Part shown: one piece after another, positions 44,944 through 53,742 of the stretch | Numbering within the stretch: position 1 is the stretch's first letter | How the letters are laid out: each line of letters starts with the position of its first letter | Assembly: GCF_016735595.1 (NCBI RefSeq) | Contig: NZ_JAERRB010000004.1 | Span: forward strand, 496,001-560,000 | Origin: Chryseolinea lacunae | Lineage (GTDB): Bacteria; Bacteroidota; Bacteroidia; Cytophagales; Cyclobacteriaceae | Reading direction: 5' to 3' | DNA length: 64,000 bases | Notes under the pieces: model-generated | What the model was told of the DNA's origin: nothing | The model's database searches: none | Seen by the model: only the letters and a program-made list of their open reading frames with translations | Program-made: the position numbers and the translations under genes

Positions 44944-46938
44944 ATGAGCGTGTGCCAGTTGAAAGGGTATAGGGGGATGGTTTGGGTTGCGATCATATGC
45001 ATGACGTCACCCGTATGCGCACAAAATATGGCAGTGGCTTCACACCGCAAGGTGATCACCGAAACCGAACTCGACAGCACTGTGAAAGCGCTCTCGCGCA
45101 TGCCCCTCGCAGAAGCCGAACGGATTCTTCTTCCGGATGTGCAAAACAACGGAGCGTTGCGTGGCGACTTGCAGGCCATGCGCATCCTGGCCCGCGTGCA
45201 GCTCAGCAAAGGCAAGACCGTGGAAGCCCTTCAGGTGGCCGAACGCATTTTGCAAGGTGCCGAGGCGTTCAAACATAACACCGAAAAAGGCCCGGCACTC
45301 TACCTCATCGGCAGCATCTACAACCGCGAGAATCAAAAAGAAAAAGCACTCGACGCATTTTTGAAAGCCGCGCCCTGGAGCGAAAAATACGGCGACGCGT
45401 TCGAATCGTTTTCCAACTACTATGAGGCTGCCAACATTCAATTTAACGGCGACAACCTCGAAGCGTCGGCCGCCTTGCTGAACCGGGCGTTGCACCTCTA
45501 CCATCTGGAACCCGAAAACTTCAACTCAAACGACCGGCTCACGGTGGTGATGGGTGCCTGGAACACGCTGGGCCTCGCCTACATGAAGCTGGGAAAAAAT
45601 GCATCGTCGCTCCTGGCCTTGCGCGCATCGCAAAAACTGGCCGAAGAAACGCGCAACGCTTTCTGGGCCGGGCTCACCACAGGCAACATCGGTACGCTCT
45701 ATCACCGGACCGGTCAATATGATTCGGCATTGCTGATGTGTGCCATCGACAAGAAGGTGAGTTTGAAATTCGGCAACTGGCATTCGGCGGCCAACGCCAT
45801 CTTTGTGATGGGAAGCACCTACGAAAAACTGGGACGTCGTGCCGAAGCACGCCAGGCTTTCGACACCGTGGGCATTCTCATCCGCGCGCACCACTTCATG
45901 ATGCCGGAATATTATAACAAGGTGGCGGGGTTCTATAGCGAGGCCGGCGATTATAAAACAGCCTATTCCTTCACCCGGAAATTTCAGGCCGAGCGCGACT
46001 CGATTTTGGCCAAACGAAATTCCAGCGAGCGTGCCAACCTGCAGGCGGCATTCGACTTCGAAAAGAAACTGGCCAACCACAACCTGGTGGTGAAAGACAA
46101 CCAGTTGAAAGACGAGCAACTGAAAACCCAATCGTTTCTCACCATCACCATTGCCCTGGGCCTGGGCCTGGCGCTGGTGCTCATCTCATTCCTGTATCGC
46201 CGCAACCGCTTTCGCAAAAAAGTGAATAAGGATCTCGAAGACAAAGTGAAAACACGAACGCGCAAACTGCTGGAGGCCAACCGCGAGCTCGACACATTTC
46301 TCTACCGCTCGTCGCACGATCTGCGCCGGCCCATCACCACCATTCTGGGGTTGAACAACATCGGACAGCACCTCATCAAAGAAGAACTGGCCCGCGAAAT
46401 ATTGCAGAAGGTGAACCTGACGGCCCGTGCCATGGACCTGATGCTGCTGAAGCTGGCCACTTCGCACGACCTGAACAACCACGCCGTAGAGCTGTCGATC
46501 ATCCGGTTCAACGAACTGTTGTCGGACGTCATCAAGAAATTTGAGGCCGATTTGAACGAGCAGAACATTCGCATCGCGGTGTCGGTAGACGAGGTGCGCT
46601 TTGTGTCTGACGAACGCCTGTTGCGCATCATCATCATGAACCTGATCGACAACGCCATCCATTTTTCAAACCCCGAGCATACCAATGCCATTCACATCCA
46701 TGTGACCGAAGAACAGGGCGAGCTGGTGCTGGAAGTGTCGGACAAAGGCATCGGCATTGCACAGCCCTTTCACAACGAGGTGTTCAAACCTTTTTTTCGC
46801 GGCAGCGAACGTTCAAAAGGAAACGGCCTGGGATTGTATCTCGTGAAAAAAGCCCTCGACAAACTGGGCGGCAAAATCCGCTTCCAGTCGGCGGTGGGCA
46901 AAGGCACTTTTTTCTCCGTCACCATACCCAACGAGTAG
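44944..46938 (+). CDS. TPR-containing sensor histidine kinase
   Basis: 664 residues: signal peptide (ends ...TSPVCAQ), TPR repeats (~60-370), membrane helix (FLTITIALGLGLALVLISFLY), HisKA with phospho-acceptor in LYRSSHDLRRPITTILGL and intact HATPase_c (IIMNLIDNAIHFSN, DKGIGIAQ, GNGLGLYLVKKAL). Complete orphan kinase: no regulator gene adjoins. Same architecture as the kinase in the nuo cluster; the C-terminal half of the gene at 18745-20274 is a shortened relative. Confidence 0.9.
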   Translation: MSVCQLKGYRGMVWVAIICMTSPVCAQNMAVASHRKVITETELDSTVKALSRMPLAEAERILLPDVQNNGALRGDLQAMRILARVQLSKGKTVEALQVAERILQGAEAFKHNTEKGPALYLIGSIYNRENQKEKALDAFLKAAPWSEKYGDAFESFSNYYEAANIQFNGDNLEASAALLNRALHLYHLEPENFNSNDRLTVVMGAWNTLGLAYMKLGKNASSLLALRASQKLAEETRNAFWAGLTTGNIGTLYHRTGQYDSALLMCAIDKKVSLKFGNWHSAANAIFVMGSTYEKLGRRAEARQAFDTVGILIRAHHFMMPEYYNKVAGFYSEAGDYKTAYSFTRKFQAERDSILAKRNSSERANLQAAFDFEKKLANHNLVVKDNQLKDEQLKTQSFLTITIALGLGLALVLISFLYRRNRFRKKVNKDLEDKVKTRTRKLLEANRELDTFLYRSSHDLRRPITTILGLNNIGQHLIKEELAREILQKVNLTARAMDLMLLKLATSHDLNNHAVELSIIRFNELLSDVIKKFEADLNEQNIRIAVSVDEVRFVSDERLLRIIIMNLIDNAIHFSNPEHTNAIHIHVTEEQGELVLEVSDKGIGIAQPFHNEVFKPFFRGSERSKGNGLGLYLVKKALDKLGGKIRFQSAVGKGTFFSVTIPNE

Positions 46939-47028
46939 GGGGTTGGCACTTGCCTGCTAAATTCTGCCCCTGGTTCGCCGCGCGCCAATAAATTCGTATT
47001 ATTGTGGCCTTGACACAATTAAACTAAC

Positions 47029-47841
47029 ATGGCTAACAACTTATTGAAAGGAAAGCGGGGAATCATTTTCGGCGCATTGGATGAAAATTCGATCGCCTGG
47101 AAGACCGCCCTGAAAGTGAAAGAAGAAGGTGGTTCTTTTACGCTGACCAATGCGCCCATTGCCATGCGCATGGGGAAGATTAATGAACTCGCCCAGGCAT
47201 GCAACACCGAGGTGATCTCGGCAGACGCCACGTCGGAAGAAGATCTGAAAAACCTGTTCACCAAGTCAATGGAATTGCTGGGTGGCAAAATCGACTTCGT
47301 GTTGCACTCCATCGGCATGAGCCCCAACATCCGCAAAGGAAAAGAATACGGCGACATGAACTACGACTGGTATTTGAAAACCATCGACATTTCGGCGCTG
47401 TCGTTTCACAAAATATTGCAAACGGCCGAGAAGCTTGACGCCATGAACGAGTGGGGTTCCATTATGGCCCTCAGCTACATCGCGGCGCAACGGTCGTATC
47501 CCGACTACACCGACATGGCCCAGGCGAAAGCCATGCTGGAGTCGATTGCCCGCAGCTATGGTGCACGTTTTGCCAAACTGAAGAAAGTGCGCGTGAACAC
47601 CATCTCACAATCGCCAACCAAAACCACAGCCGGTGCCGGCATCTCCGGTTTCGACGTGTTCTTCGACTTTGCAAACATGATGTCGCCCCTGGGCAACGCC
47701 ACCGCCGAAGACTGCGCAGCCTACATCACCGTGATGTTCTCTGATTTCACCCGCATGGTCACCATGCAAAACCTGATGCACGACGGCGGCTTCTCCTCCA
47801 CGGGCATCACACAGGAAATGGTGGACAGACTCTCGAAATAA
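47029..47841 (+). CDS. fabI: Enoyl-[acyl-carrier-protein] reductase (NADH)
   Basis: 270 residues. Glycine-rich start GKRGIIFGALDENSIAW, the catalytic Tyr-x6-Lys (YTDMAQAK) and the substrate loop SPTKTTAGAGISG are typical of FabI. It performs the last reduction of the fatty acid elongation cycle. A near-consensus -7 (TATTATTG, 46997-47004) precedes it. A terminator follows 14 nt after the stop. Confidence 0.96.
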   Translation: MANNLLKGKRGIIFGALDENSIAWKTALKVKEEGGSFTLTNAPIAMRMGKINELAQACNTEVISADATSEEDLKNLFTKSMELLGGKIDFVLHSIGMSPNIRKGKEYGDMNYDWYLKTIDISALSFHKILQTAEKLDAMNEWGSIMALSYIAAQRSYPDYTDMAQAKAMLESIARSYGARFAKLKKVRVNTISQSPTKTTAGAGISGFDVFFDFANMMSPLGNATAEDCAAYITVMFSDFTRMVTMQNLMHDGGFSSTGITQEMVDRLSK

Positions 47842-47854
47842 TTTTCTCAAAAGC

Positions 47855-47903
47855 ACCGGGTTTCATGAATGCCATTGGCACCGTGAAACCCGGTTTGTTT
47901 TTA
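47855..47903 (+). terminator. Terminator between fabI and ispE
   Basis: Perfect 11-bp stem ACCGGGTTTCA (47855-47865) / TGAAACCCGGT (47884-47894), 18-nt loop, then TTGTTTTTAT. It ends ~8 nt before the ispE ATG, so there is no room for a promoter after it. Confidence 0.8.
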
Positions 47904-47910
47904 TACGCGC

Positions 47911-48726
47911 ATGGTTTCTTTCCCTCCCTGCAAAATCAACCTCGGCCTCAGCATCACCGGCAAACGCGCCGATGGCTATCACAACCTGGAAACGTGTTTC
48001 TATCCCATCGCGTGGACCGACATCCTTGAGGTGATTCCATCCGATACGTTTTCGTTTACGTCGTCGGGCATCGCCATACCCGGCAGGGAAGACGACAATC
48101 TCTGCATAAAGGCCTATCACCTGTTGCAGCACGCCCACAAACTTCCGCCGGTGCGCATTCACCTGCACAAAATTATTCCTATGGGTGCAGGCTTGGGAGG
48201 AGGCTCGTCTGATGCGGCCTACACATTACGGTTGTTGAATTCGGTTTTCAAGCTTGGGCACTCAGCTACCGCGTTGGCCGGGTTTGCCGCGCAACTGGGT
48301 AGCGATTGCGCCTTCTTCACACAAAACCGGTCACAGTTTGGCGAAGGCCGTGGCGAAGTGCTTTCCGACATCGATGTGTCGTTGAAGGGGAACTATATTG
48401 TGATGGTGAAACCCAATGTGCACGTGTCTACCGCCGATGCGTATGCCGGCATTCATCCCCATAAAAAAGAACATTCGCTGAAAGAATTGCTCCTGCAACA
48501 TCCGCTGCACGAGTGGAGGCATTGGATTAAAAATGATTTTGAGGAATCGGTTTTTAAAAAACACCCCTCGCTTCAAACGATCAAGACGACACTTTATGAG
48601 GCCGGCGCAGTCTATGCCTGCATGAGTGGTTCGGGCTCGACGGTGTTTGGAATTTTCCAAAAACAAATTGAATTATCTTCGGCATTTCCGGACGCTTTGG
48701 TCTGGTCTGGAATTATTTCGGCATGA
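47911..48726 (+). CDS. ispE: 4-diphosphocytidyl-2-C-methyl-D-erythritol kinase
   Basis: 271 residues. GHMP kinase ATP loop PMGAGLGGGSSDAAYTL, N-terminal FPPCKINLGLSITGKRADGYHNL and the C-terminal CMSGSGSTVFGIF are diagnostic. Phosphorylates CDP-methylerythritol in isoprenoid synthesis. Begins immediately behind the fabI terminator; its expression may depend on read-through. 3' end overlaps the EamA gene by 14 nt. Confidence 0.95.
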   Translation: MVSFPPCKINLGLSITGKRADGYHNLETCFYPIAWTDILEVIPSDTFSFTSSGIAIPGREDDNLCIKAYHLLQHAHKLPPVRIHLHKIIPMGAGLGGGSSDAAYTLRLLNSVFKLGHSATALAGFAAQLGSDCAFFTQNRSQFGEGRGEVLSDIDVSLKGNYIVMVKPNVHVSTADAYAGIHPHKKEHSLKELLLQHPLHEWRHWIKNDFEESVFKKHPSLQTIKTTLYEAGAVYACMSGSGSTVFGIFQKQIELSSAFPDALVWSGIISA

Positions 48727-49615
48727 GCTTTCGCTGATCGAATCGCTTTCGCAGGAAGGGATACACAATCACCGCCGACATGATGATGCCGGTGCCCACA
48801 TAAAAATTAGTTCCCATTTTTTCGGACGCTCCAAAGATGAGCACGGCCATGATGATGCCGTAGACCGGCTCGAGATTGAGCGTGAGCTGAATCAGAAACA
48901 CGCTGATCTTTTTCATCAGCTCCACGGCGGTGGAGTAGGCATAGACCGAACACACACCTGCCAGCAAGGCAATCCATAACCAATCGGAGAGCGTGGGCAG
49001 ATACAACATCGCTTCGTGTGTGCCCCACACCATTTTATAGACCGGCAGAAACAACGCCAGGCCCAGGAAACATCCAATCATTTCATAGAACGCGATGGTG
49101 AACGATGGGATGGTGCGCACCATGCGCGAGTTGAAAATCGAAAACAGCGCCGACGTCAATCCTGCCATAATGCCCAGCAGCAACCCGAGTTTGTATTGGA
49201 AGTCGAACGAGAAGATCACGTAGAGTCCGAACAACACTAAGCAGCCCAGCACCAGTTCGAATTTTTTTATGCGTGTGCGGTTGAGCCACGGCTCCAGCAC
49301 GGCCGTCCACAGCGAGTTGGTGGCAAAACCGACCAGGCTCACCGAAACATTGGCCACACGTCCCGCTCCAAAAAATGACACCCAGTGCAACGCCACCACG
49401 AAGCCGATCAGGATAAGATAGAGCAATGACTTGGGAGGGACAGTGAACGATTCTTTTCGCGCATAAATCACAATCGCTAACCCCAGCGCAGCCAGCAGCG
49501 CCCGGAAGAACACCATCTCCATGGTGGGGATGGACACGAGTTTTCCCAGAATAGCCGAAAAGCCCCAGAGAAAAACAATGAAGTGAAGTTTGAGATAGTC
49601 TGCGCGTGTGGCCAT
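48713..49615 (-). CDS. EamA/DMT-family transporter
   Basis: 300 residues, ten predicted membrane helices in two EamA repeats (WGFSAILGKLVSIPTMEMVFFRALLAA; LTLNLEPVYGIIMAVLIFGASEKM). Exporter of metabolites, substrate unknown. Follows directly on the LptF/G gene, whose stop is adjacent to its start codon. Confidence 0.88.
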   Translation of the reverse strand: MATRADYLKLHFIVFLWGFSAILGKLVSIPTMEMVFFRALLAALGLAIVIYARKESFTVPPKSLLYLILIGFVVALHWVSFFGAGRVANVSVSLVGFATNSLWTAVLEPWLNRTRIKKFELVLGCLVLFGLYVIFSFDFQYKLGLLLGIMAGLTSALFSIFNSRMVRTIPSFTIAFYEMIGCFLGLALFLPVYKMVWGTHEAMLYLPTLSDWLWIALLAGVCSVYAYSTAVELMKKISVFLIQLTLNLEPVYGIIMAVLIFGASEKMGTNFYVGTGIIMSAVIVYPFLRKRFDQRKLMPK

Positions 49616-50749
49616 TTAACGGGGAACGTATTTATACATGCCGAGGGTGATCAGGAAAAAGATGATGTTCGGAATCCAAACTGAAATTTGTGGCGGCATA
49701 GAGCCCGCTTCGGCAAATGTTCGGAACAGCGTGAAGAACAGAATGAACATGAACGACAGTACAAACCCCAGGGCAATCTGCAAACCTGTGCCTCCGCGAC
49801 TTTTGCGCGACGACACAATCACACCCATAAACACCAGAATGAGAATGGTGAAGGGCGAGGTGTAGCGCGTGTATTTTTCCACCTGGTAAACTTCCACGCC
49901 GGTGGACCCACGACGGCTCAGCATGTCGATGTAGTCGTCGAGTTCGTTGAGCGTGAGGCCTTCGGAGCGGAGGTAGTCGCTTTCAAATTCTTTGGGCTGA
50001 ATCACCAGGGCTGTGTCGCGCGAAGGGCCGCGAAACAATTTGGCGCTGTCGGAAAAAGAATGGGGAATATATCCCTTGCTCACTTCGGCCGATGTTGGTA
50101 TGTGGAAGAGACTGTCCACACGCTTGATGGCCCAGTCGCGCATAGTCCACTTGTGTTTGGTCGAATCCCACTCGATGCGATCGGCGGTAAGCTTTTCTAC
50201 CAGGCGGTTGTTTTCAAATTTCTCCAGCGTGAAATGATAGCCCGTGTTGTTGGTGTTGTTGTAGCTCTGCATATACAAATACACATCGGGAGCCACCTGG
50301 ATGTGGATGTTGCGCTTGTCGAAATAGTATTTGTTTTTGAGGTATTGCAACTCGAACTCTACGCGCGCTTTGGTGGAGTTGGGAATGATCCACCCGGTGA
50401 GTGTGAAGTTGATGACGCCCACAAAAATGGCGCCCACCAGGTAGGGAGCGAGCATACGCTTGAAGCTCACACCCGCGCTCAGCATGGCAATGATCTCGGT
50501 GTGCCCCGCCATGCGCGAACAAACATACACGGCCGCGATGAAGATGGTGATGGGGGTGAGCAAACTGCCCAGCCCGGGAATGTAGACCAGGTAATAAAAC
50601 ATGATCGACCCCGCACTGAGATTCGCTTCCGAAAACTTGTCCATCTTGTCGGTGAGGTCAATCACCGTGATCACCGACAACAGAATCACCACCACAAAAA
50701 AGAAGGTGACGAGGAACGTCTTGAGAATGTATTTATCGAGAAGCTTCAT
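49616..50749 (-). CDS. LptF/LptG-family lipopolysaccharide export permease
   Basis: 377 residues: N-terminal LLDKYILKTFLVTFFFVVVILLSV, three more helices and a periplasmic beta-jellyroll, the YjgP/YjgQ layout. A typical partner pair is LptF plus LptG; only one lies here. Moves LPS toward the outer membrane with LptB. Its gene runs tgt-lptF/G-EamA on the minus strand, an order I believe is common in Bacteroidota. Confidence 0.88.
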   Translation of the reverse strand: MKLLDKYILKTFLVTFFFVVVILLSVITVIDLTDKMDKFSEANLSAGSIMFYYLVYIPGLGSLLTPITIFIAAVYVCSRMAGHTEIIAMLSAGVSFKRMLAPYLVGAIFVGVINFTLTGWIIPNSTKARVEFELQYLKNKYYFDKRNIHIQVAPDVYLYMQSYNNTNNTGYHFTLEKFENNRLVEKLTADRIEWDSTKHKWTMRDWAIKRVDSLFHIPTSAEVSKGYIPHSFSDSAKLFRGPSRDTALVIQPKEFESDYLRSEGLTLNELDDYIDMLSRRGSTGVEVYQVEKYTRYTSPFTILILVFMGVIVSSRKSRGGTGLQIALGFVLSFMFILFFTLFRTFAEAGSMPPQISVWIPNIIFFLITLGMYKYVPR

Positions 50750-50779
50750 GTCGCCCTATGGGTTGCGTTGTGATGTTGG

Positions 50780-51910
50780 TCAGAGTCGTTGTGAAACGAT
50801 CTTAACCATTTTGTTTTTCCATTCCGCGAAGGTTCCCTCCACGATCTGCTTGCGCGCCTCCTTCACCAGCCAAAGGTAGAAGGTAAGGTTATGAATGGAA
50901 GCAATTTGCGCGCCTAATATTTCTTTGTTGATGATGAGATGACGAAGATAGGCTTTGCTGTGGAAGGTGCTCACATAGCCACCCAGCGTTGCATCGATGG
51001 GCGACAGGTCGTCTTTCCACCGTTCGTTCCGGATGTTGATGATGCCTTGTGTGGTAAACAGCATGCCATTGCGTGCATTGCGAGTAGGCATCACACAGTC
51101 GAACATGTCGATGCCGAGAGCGATGCACTCCAAAATGTTTTCCGGGGTGCCCACGCCCATGAGGTAGCGTGGTTTGTGTTGGGGAAGAATGCCACACACG
51201 AGACTGGTCATGGCATACATGTCTTCGTGTGGCTCTCCCACCGATAGGCCACCGATGGCGTTGCCCGGCTGATCCTGTGACGCGATGAACTCGGCAGATT
51301 GCTTGCGCAGATCGTTGTACACGCTGCCCTGCACAATGGGAAATAACACCTGCTCATAGCCATACTTTGGCTCCGTGGAATGCACGCGGTCCACACAGCG
51401 CTTCAGCCAGCGGTGGGTCATGTCCATGGAGTTGCGCGCATAGGCGTAGTCGCAGGGATAGGGTGTGCATTCATCGAAGGCCATGATGATGTCGGCGCCA
51501 ATGATGCGCTGAATGTCCATCACCCCTTCGGGTGTGAAAGTATGTTTCGAGCCGTCGATGTGTGATTTAAAGATGACACCCTCTTCGGTGATTTTCCGGT
51601 TGGCGCCCAGCGAGTAGACCTGGTAGCCGCCGCTGTCGGTGAGGATGGGTTTGCTCCAGCCGTTAAACTTGTGAAGCCCACCGACCCTTTCCAGCAAGTC
51701 GATGCCGGGGCGCAGGTAGAGGTGATAGGTGTTGCCCAGAATGATCTGGGCCTGGATGTCGTGTTCGAGCTCGCGCTGATGCACGGCTTTTACCGAGCCG
51801 GCGGTGCCCACCGGCATGAAAATGGGAGTTTGAATTTCGCCATGGCCGGTTTGCAAAACGCCCGCGCGGGCGGCCGACTTCGGATCGACGGAGTGGAGCG
51901 TGAATTTCAT
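50780..51910 (-). CDS. tgt: Queuine tRNA-ribosyltransferase lacking the usual zinc cysteines
   Basis: 376 residues from ATG 51910. Catalytic Asp motifs TDSGGYQVYSL and GIDMFDCVMPTRNARNGMLFT, plus AFDECTPYPCDY, identify bacterial TGT, which inserts preQ1 at tRNA position 34. The region usually reading C-x-C-x-x-C before the YSRAYLRHL-type helix is here PIDATLGGYVSTFHSKAYLRHL-like, with Leu, Gly and Ser at the three Cys positions, while the last His is kept. The ATG at 51910 is preferred because -7 element TATTTTTG (51927-51920) would overlap the longer form. Confidence 0.93.
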   Translation of the reverse strand: MKFTLHSVDPKSAARAGVLQTGHGEIQTPIFMPVGTAGSVKAVHQRELEHDIQAQIILGNTYHLYLRPGIDLLERVGGLHKFNGWSKPILTDSGGYQVYSLGANRKITEEGVIFKSHIDGSKHTFTPEGVMDIQRIIGADIIMAFDECTPYPCDYAYARNSMDMTHRWLKRCVDRVHSTEPKYGYEQVLFPIVQGSVYNDLRKQSAEFIASQDQPGNAIGGLSVGEPHEDMYAMTSLVCGILPQHKPRYLMGVGTPENILECIALGIDMFDCVMPTRNARNGMLFTTQGIINIRNERWKDDLSPIDATLGGYVSTFHSKAYLRHLIINKEILGAQIASIHNLTFYLWLVKEARKQIVEGTFAEWKNKMVKIVSQRL

Positions 51911-51919
51911 GAATGGGCG

Positions 51920-51927
51920 CAAAAATA
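51920..51927 (-). promoter_or_regulatory. -7 element of tgt
   Basis: TATTTTTG on the minus strand, exact TAnnTTTG, giving a start about 3 nt before the ATG at 51910 (nearly leaderless). No -33 match seen. Confidence 0.45.
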
Positions 51928-51973
51928 GCGCTATGGATTCAGAAATCCTTGAGCCTTGGCTGGAGCAGGTGGC

Positions 51974-53041
51974 TTAGTGAATGCCGGAACCCAGATACGA
52001 ATCCACGTTTTGTTGCGTGATCACTTCCAGGGGGAACAGTTCCATGGACGGTGCCGATTTTTTGAACATGAGGTGGTTCACCAGGTGGCTGATCCCCAGT
52101 AGCGCCTGCCGTTTGGGGTTTTGGTTGATGAGAAAGTCGATGATGCCCGACCGGAGGAACTTCAAATTCTCGTCCAGCAAGTCATAGCCAATGAGGCGGA
52201 TATCTCTTTTTCCGTGTTTTTCGAGGTACGACGCGGCCACCGAAGTGCCTTTCGATGTGCTCACAAAGATGCCTTTCAGGGTTTTGTCGGCCAGCAATTG
52301 TTCCAGCTGGTTGTCGAAGGAAGGGTCGTTGGGGTTCAGGATGAAGTCAACGATCTCGAATTTGTGCTTGCGGTGCTCCTGGAAATATTCGCGGAAGCCT
52401 TTTTCTTTTTCCAACAAGTGAATGGAGTCGTGCACATCCTCATCGATGTGGAGCACGGCAAACGTTCCGGATTCGTGTTGACCCAGGTTGATGAGTTCGG
52501 CACCCACGCGGCCGCTTTGATTCAGATTCTGGCCAATAAAGCCCAGTGGCTGCGATTCGGGAATGTTGGTGTTGAACAATACATAGGGTATGGACTGATC
52601 GCGAAACAACTCGAACGCCGGCAACGACTCGTGATAGAAAATAGGGGCCATCACAATGCCATCGGGGGCGGTTTCCAAAACCTCTTGTGCCAGGCCGATG
52701 AAGGCGTTTTTATCAAAAATATCAAAGGTAAAGGTGTCGACGGTCACGCCATATTGGGCCCATTCGGCCTGGGCCTGGATGATGCCGAGGTTGGTTTGTG
52801 CCCAGTATGCATCTACGGTGGGGTCGGGAATGAGGGCCGCGATTTTATAATTCTTATTGGAGCCGAGGGTGCGCGCAATGAGGTTGGGCTTGTAGTCGAT
52901 CTGATCCATGACGGACGTAACCTTCTTCAGGGCCTCATCAGAAACCCGACCACGGTTATGCAAAACGCGGTCTACCGTGCCGACAGAAACGCCGGCGAGC
53001 TTGGCTATATCCTTGATTCGGATGTTTTTTCCAATGTCCAT
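51974..53041 (-). CDS. LacI/GntR-sugar-type transcriptional regulator
   Basis: 355 residues. N-terminal LacI helix-turn-helix (IRIKDIAKLAGVSVGTVDRVLHNRGRV..) and a periplasmic-binding-protein-like ligand domain (Peripla_BP_4 type) with two lobes; YKPNLIARTL is the hinge. Ligand is probably a sugar or related compound. It has no adjacent sugar operon, so its regulon is elsewhere. Two palindromes upstream (53100-53139) suggest autoregulation. Confidence 0.9.
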   Translation of the reverse strand: MDIGKNIRIKDIAKLAGVSVGTVDRVLHNRGRVSDEALKKVTSVMDQIDYKPNLIARTLGSNKNYKIAALIPDPTVDAYWAQTNLGIIQAQAEWAQYGVTVDTFTFDIFDKNAFIGLAQEVLETAPDGIVMAPIFYHESLPAFELFRDQSIPYVLFNTNIPESQPLGFIGQNLNQSGRVGAELINLGQHESGTFAVLHIDEDVHDSIHLLEKEKGFREYFQEHRKHKFEIVDFILNPNDPSFDNQLEQLLADKTLKGIFVSTSKGTSVAASYLEKHGKRDIRLIGYDLLDENLKFLRSGIIDFLINQNPKRQALLGISHLVNHLMFKKSAPSMELFPLEVITQQNVDSYLGSGIH

Positions 53042-53099
53042 AATTCAAAAGAATGAAATTTTAAAATCAATAGAAAACGTTCCCGGCAGCGAAGCGCAA

Positions 53100-53139
53100 T
53101 GTGTTTTCGCACACAAATTAAATGTGTGCGTACACATTT
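53100..53139. promoter_or_regulatory. Tandem LacI-type operator palindromes
   Basis: Site 1: TGTGT-TTTCGC-ACACA (53100-53115). Site 2: AAATGTGT-GCGT-ACACATTT (53120-53139). On the minus strand the AT-rich TAATTTG between them (53114-53120) resembles a -7 box (TAnnTTTG, one base short) of the LacI-type gene. Binding by the regulator is inferred from position and symmetry. Confidence 0.55.
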
Positions 53140-53691
53140 TAAAAATTTTCTTGCGTTTATTTCTGATAACTTCTACTTTAACATGCGTTTTGGCCGCTAG
53201 AATATTCGGCCGGGGCCAAAACAGGCGGAATAATGTTCTGGCAGAAAGCCTATTTGACGGTGCCAAGGGCCATCAGGTCACAACAAGAAGCCTGGTTCCC
53301 GTGCAAAAGCCCTCGGCTTTCGAGATGCGAAGACAAATACACACCTCCAGGGGTGGCACAAAATACCTAGTTGTAGTAAGGATATAGGCTAGAGTGATAA
53401 GGGGTCGGTGGTTTCACTGGCCCTTTATTTTTTCGGGAAATCCTGGTAGTGTGTGCTTGTGCGTTCCGACCTTTTCACACACTGACAATCACAAATGCGG
53501 CGTCGCGAAGGAAGGAACACATAACGGTGTGGGTATATGCACCGATGAACTATGCCACCTCCCATGGCCGGGTAATATGTGCTTCGGATGGCCCCTGAAT
53601 GGGCGACCGATAGGAGCCGAGCACTTAAAGGAAATCACGCACAACAACGCGTTCGTTGAGCGTGTGCTGTGTGGAATTATCCGGTAATTAC

Positions 53692-53721
53692 TTTCAGGTC
53701 CGTAAAGGACATCTATATTTG
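53692..53721 (+). promoter_or_regulatory. Promoter of the glycosyltransferase-sigma factor-rsmG unit
   Basis: TTTC (53692-53695), 18-nt spacer, exact -7 element TATATTTG (53714-53721). Start near 53728, leader about 15 nt. Confidence 0.6.
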
Positions 53722-53742
53722 TGATGCTAAAACCACGCCTCA

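Larger units (their letters stand above)
53042..53742. other. Intergenic region with operator palindromes and no supported gene
   Basis: About 700 bases between the LacI-type gene and the glycosyltransferase. It contains two operator-like palindromes (see separate entry) and a weak hairpin AAAGCC-CTC-GGCTTT (53306-53320). Two opposed short frames (plus 53394-53687, minus 53489-53743) are Cys/His-rich with unnatural composition and are not believed. Confidence 0.45.
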
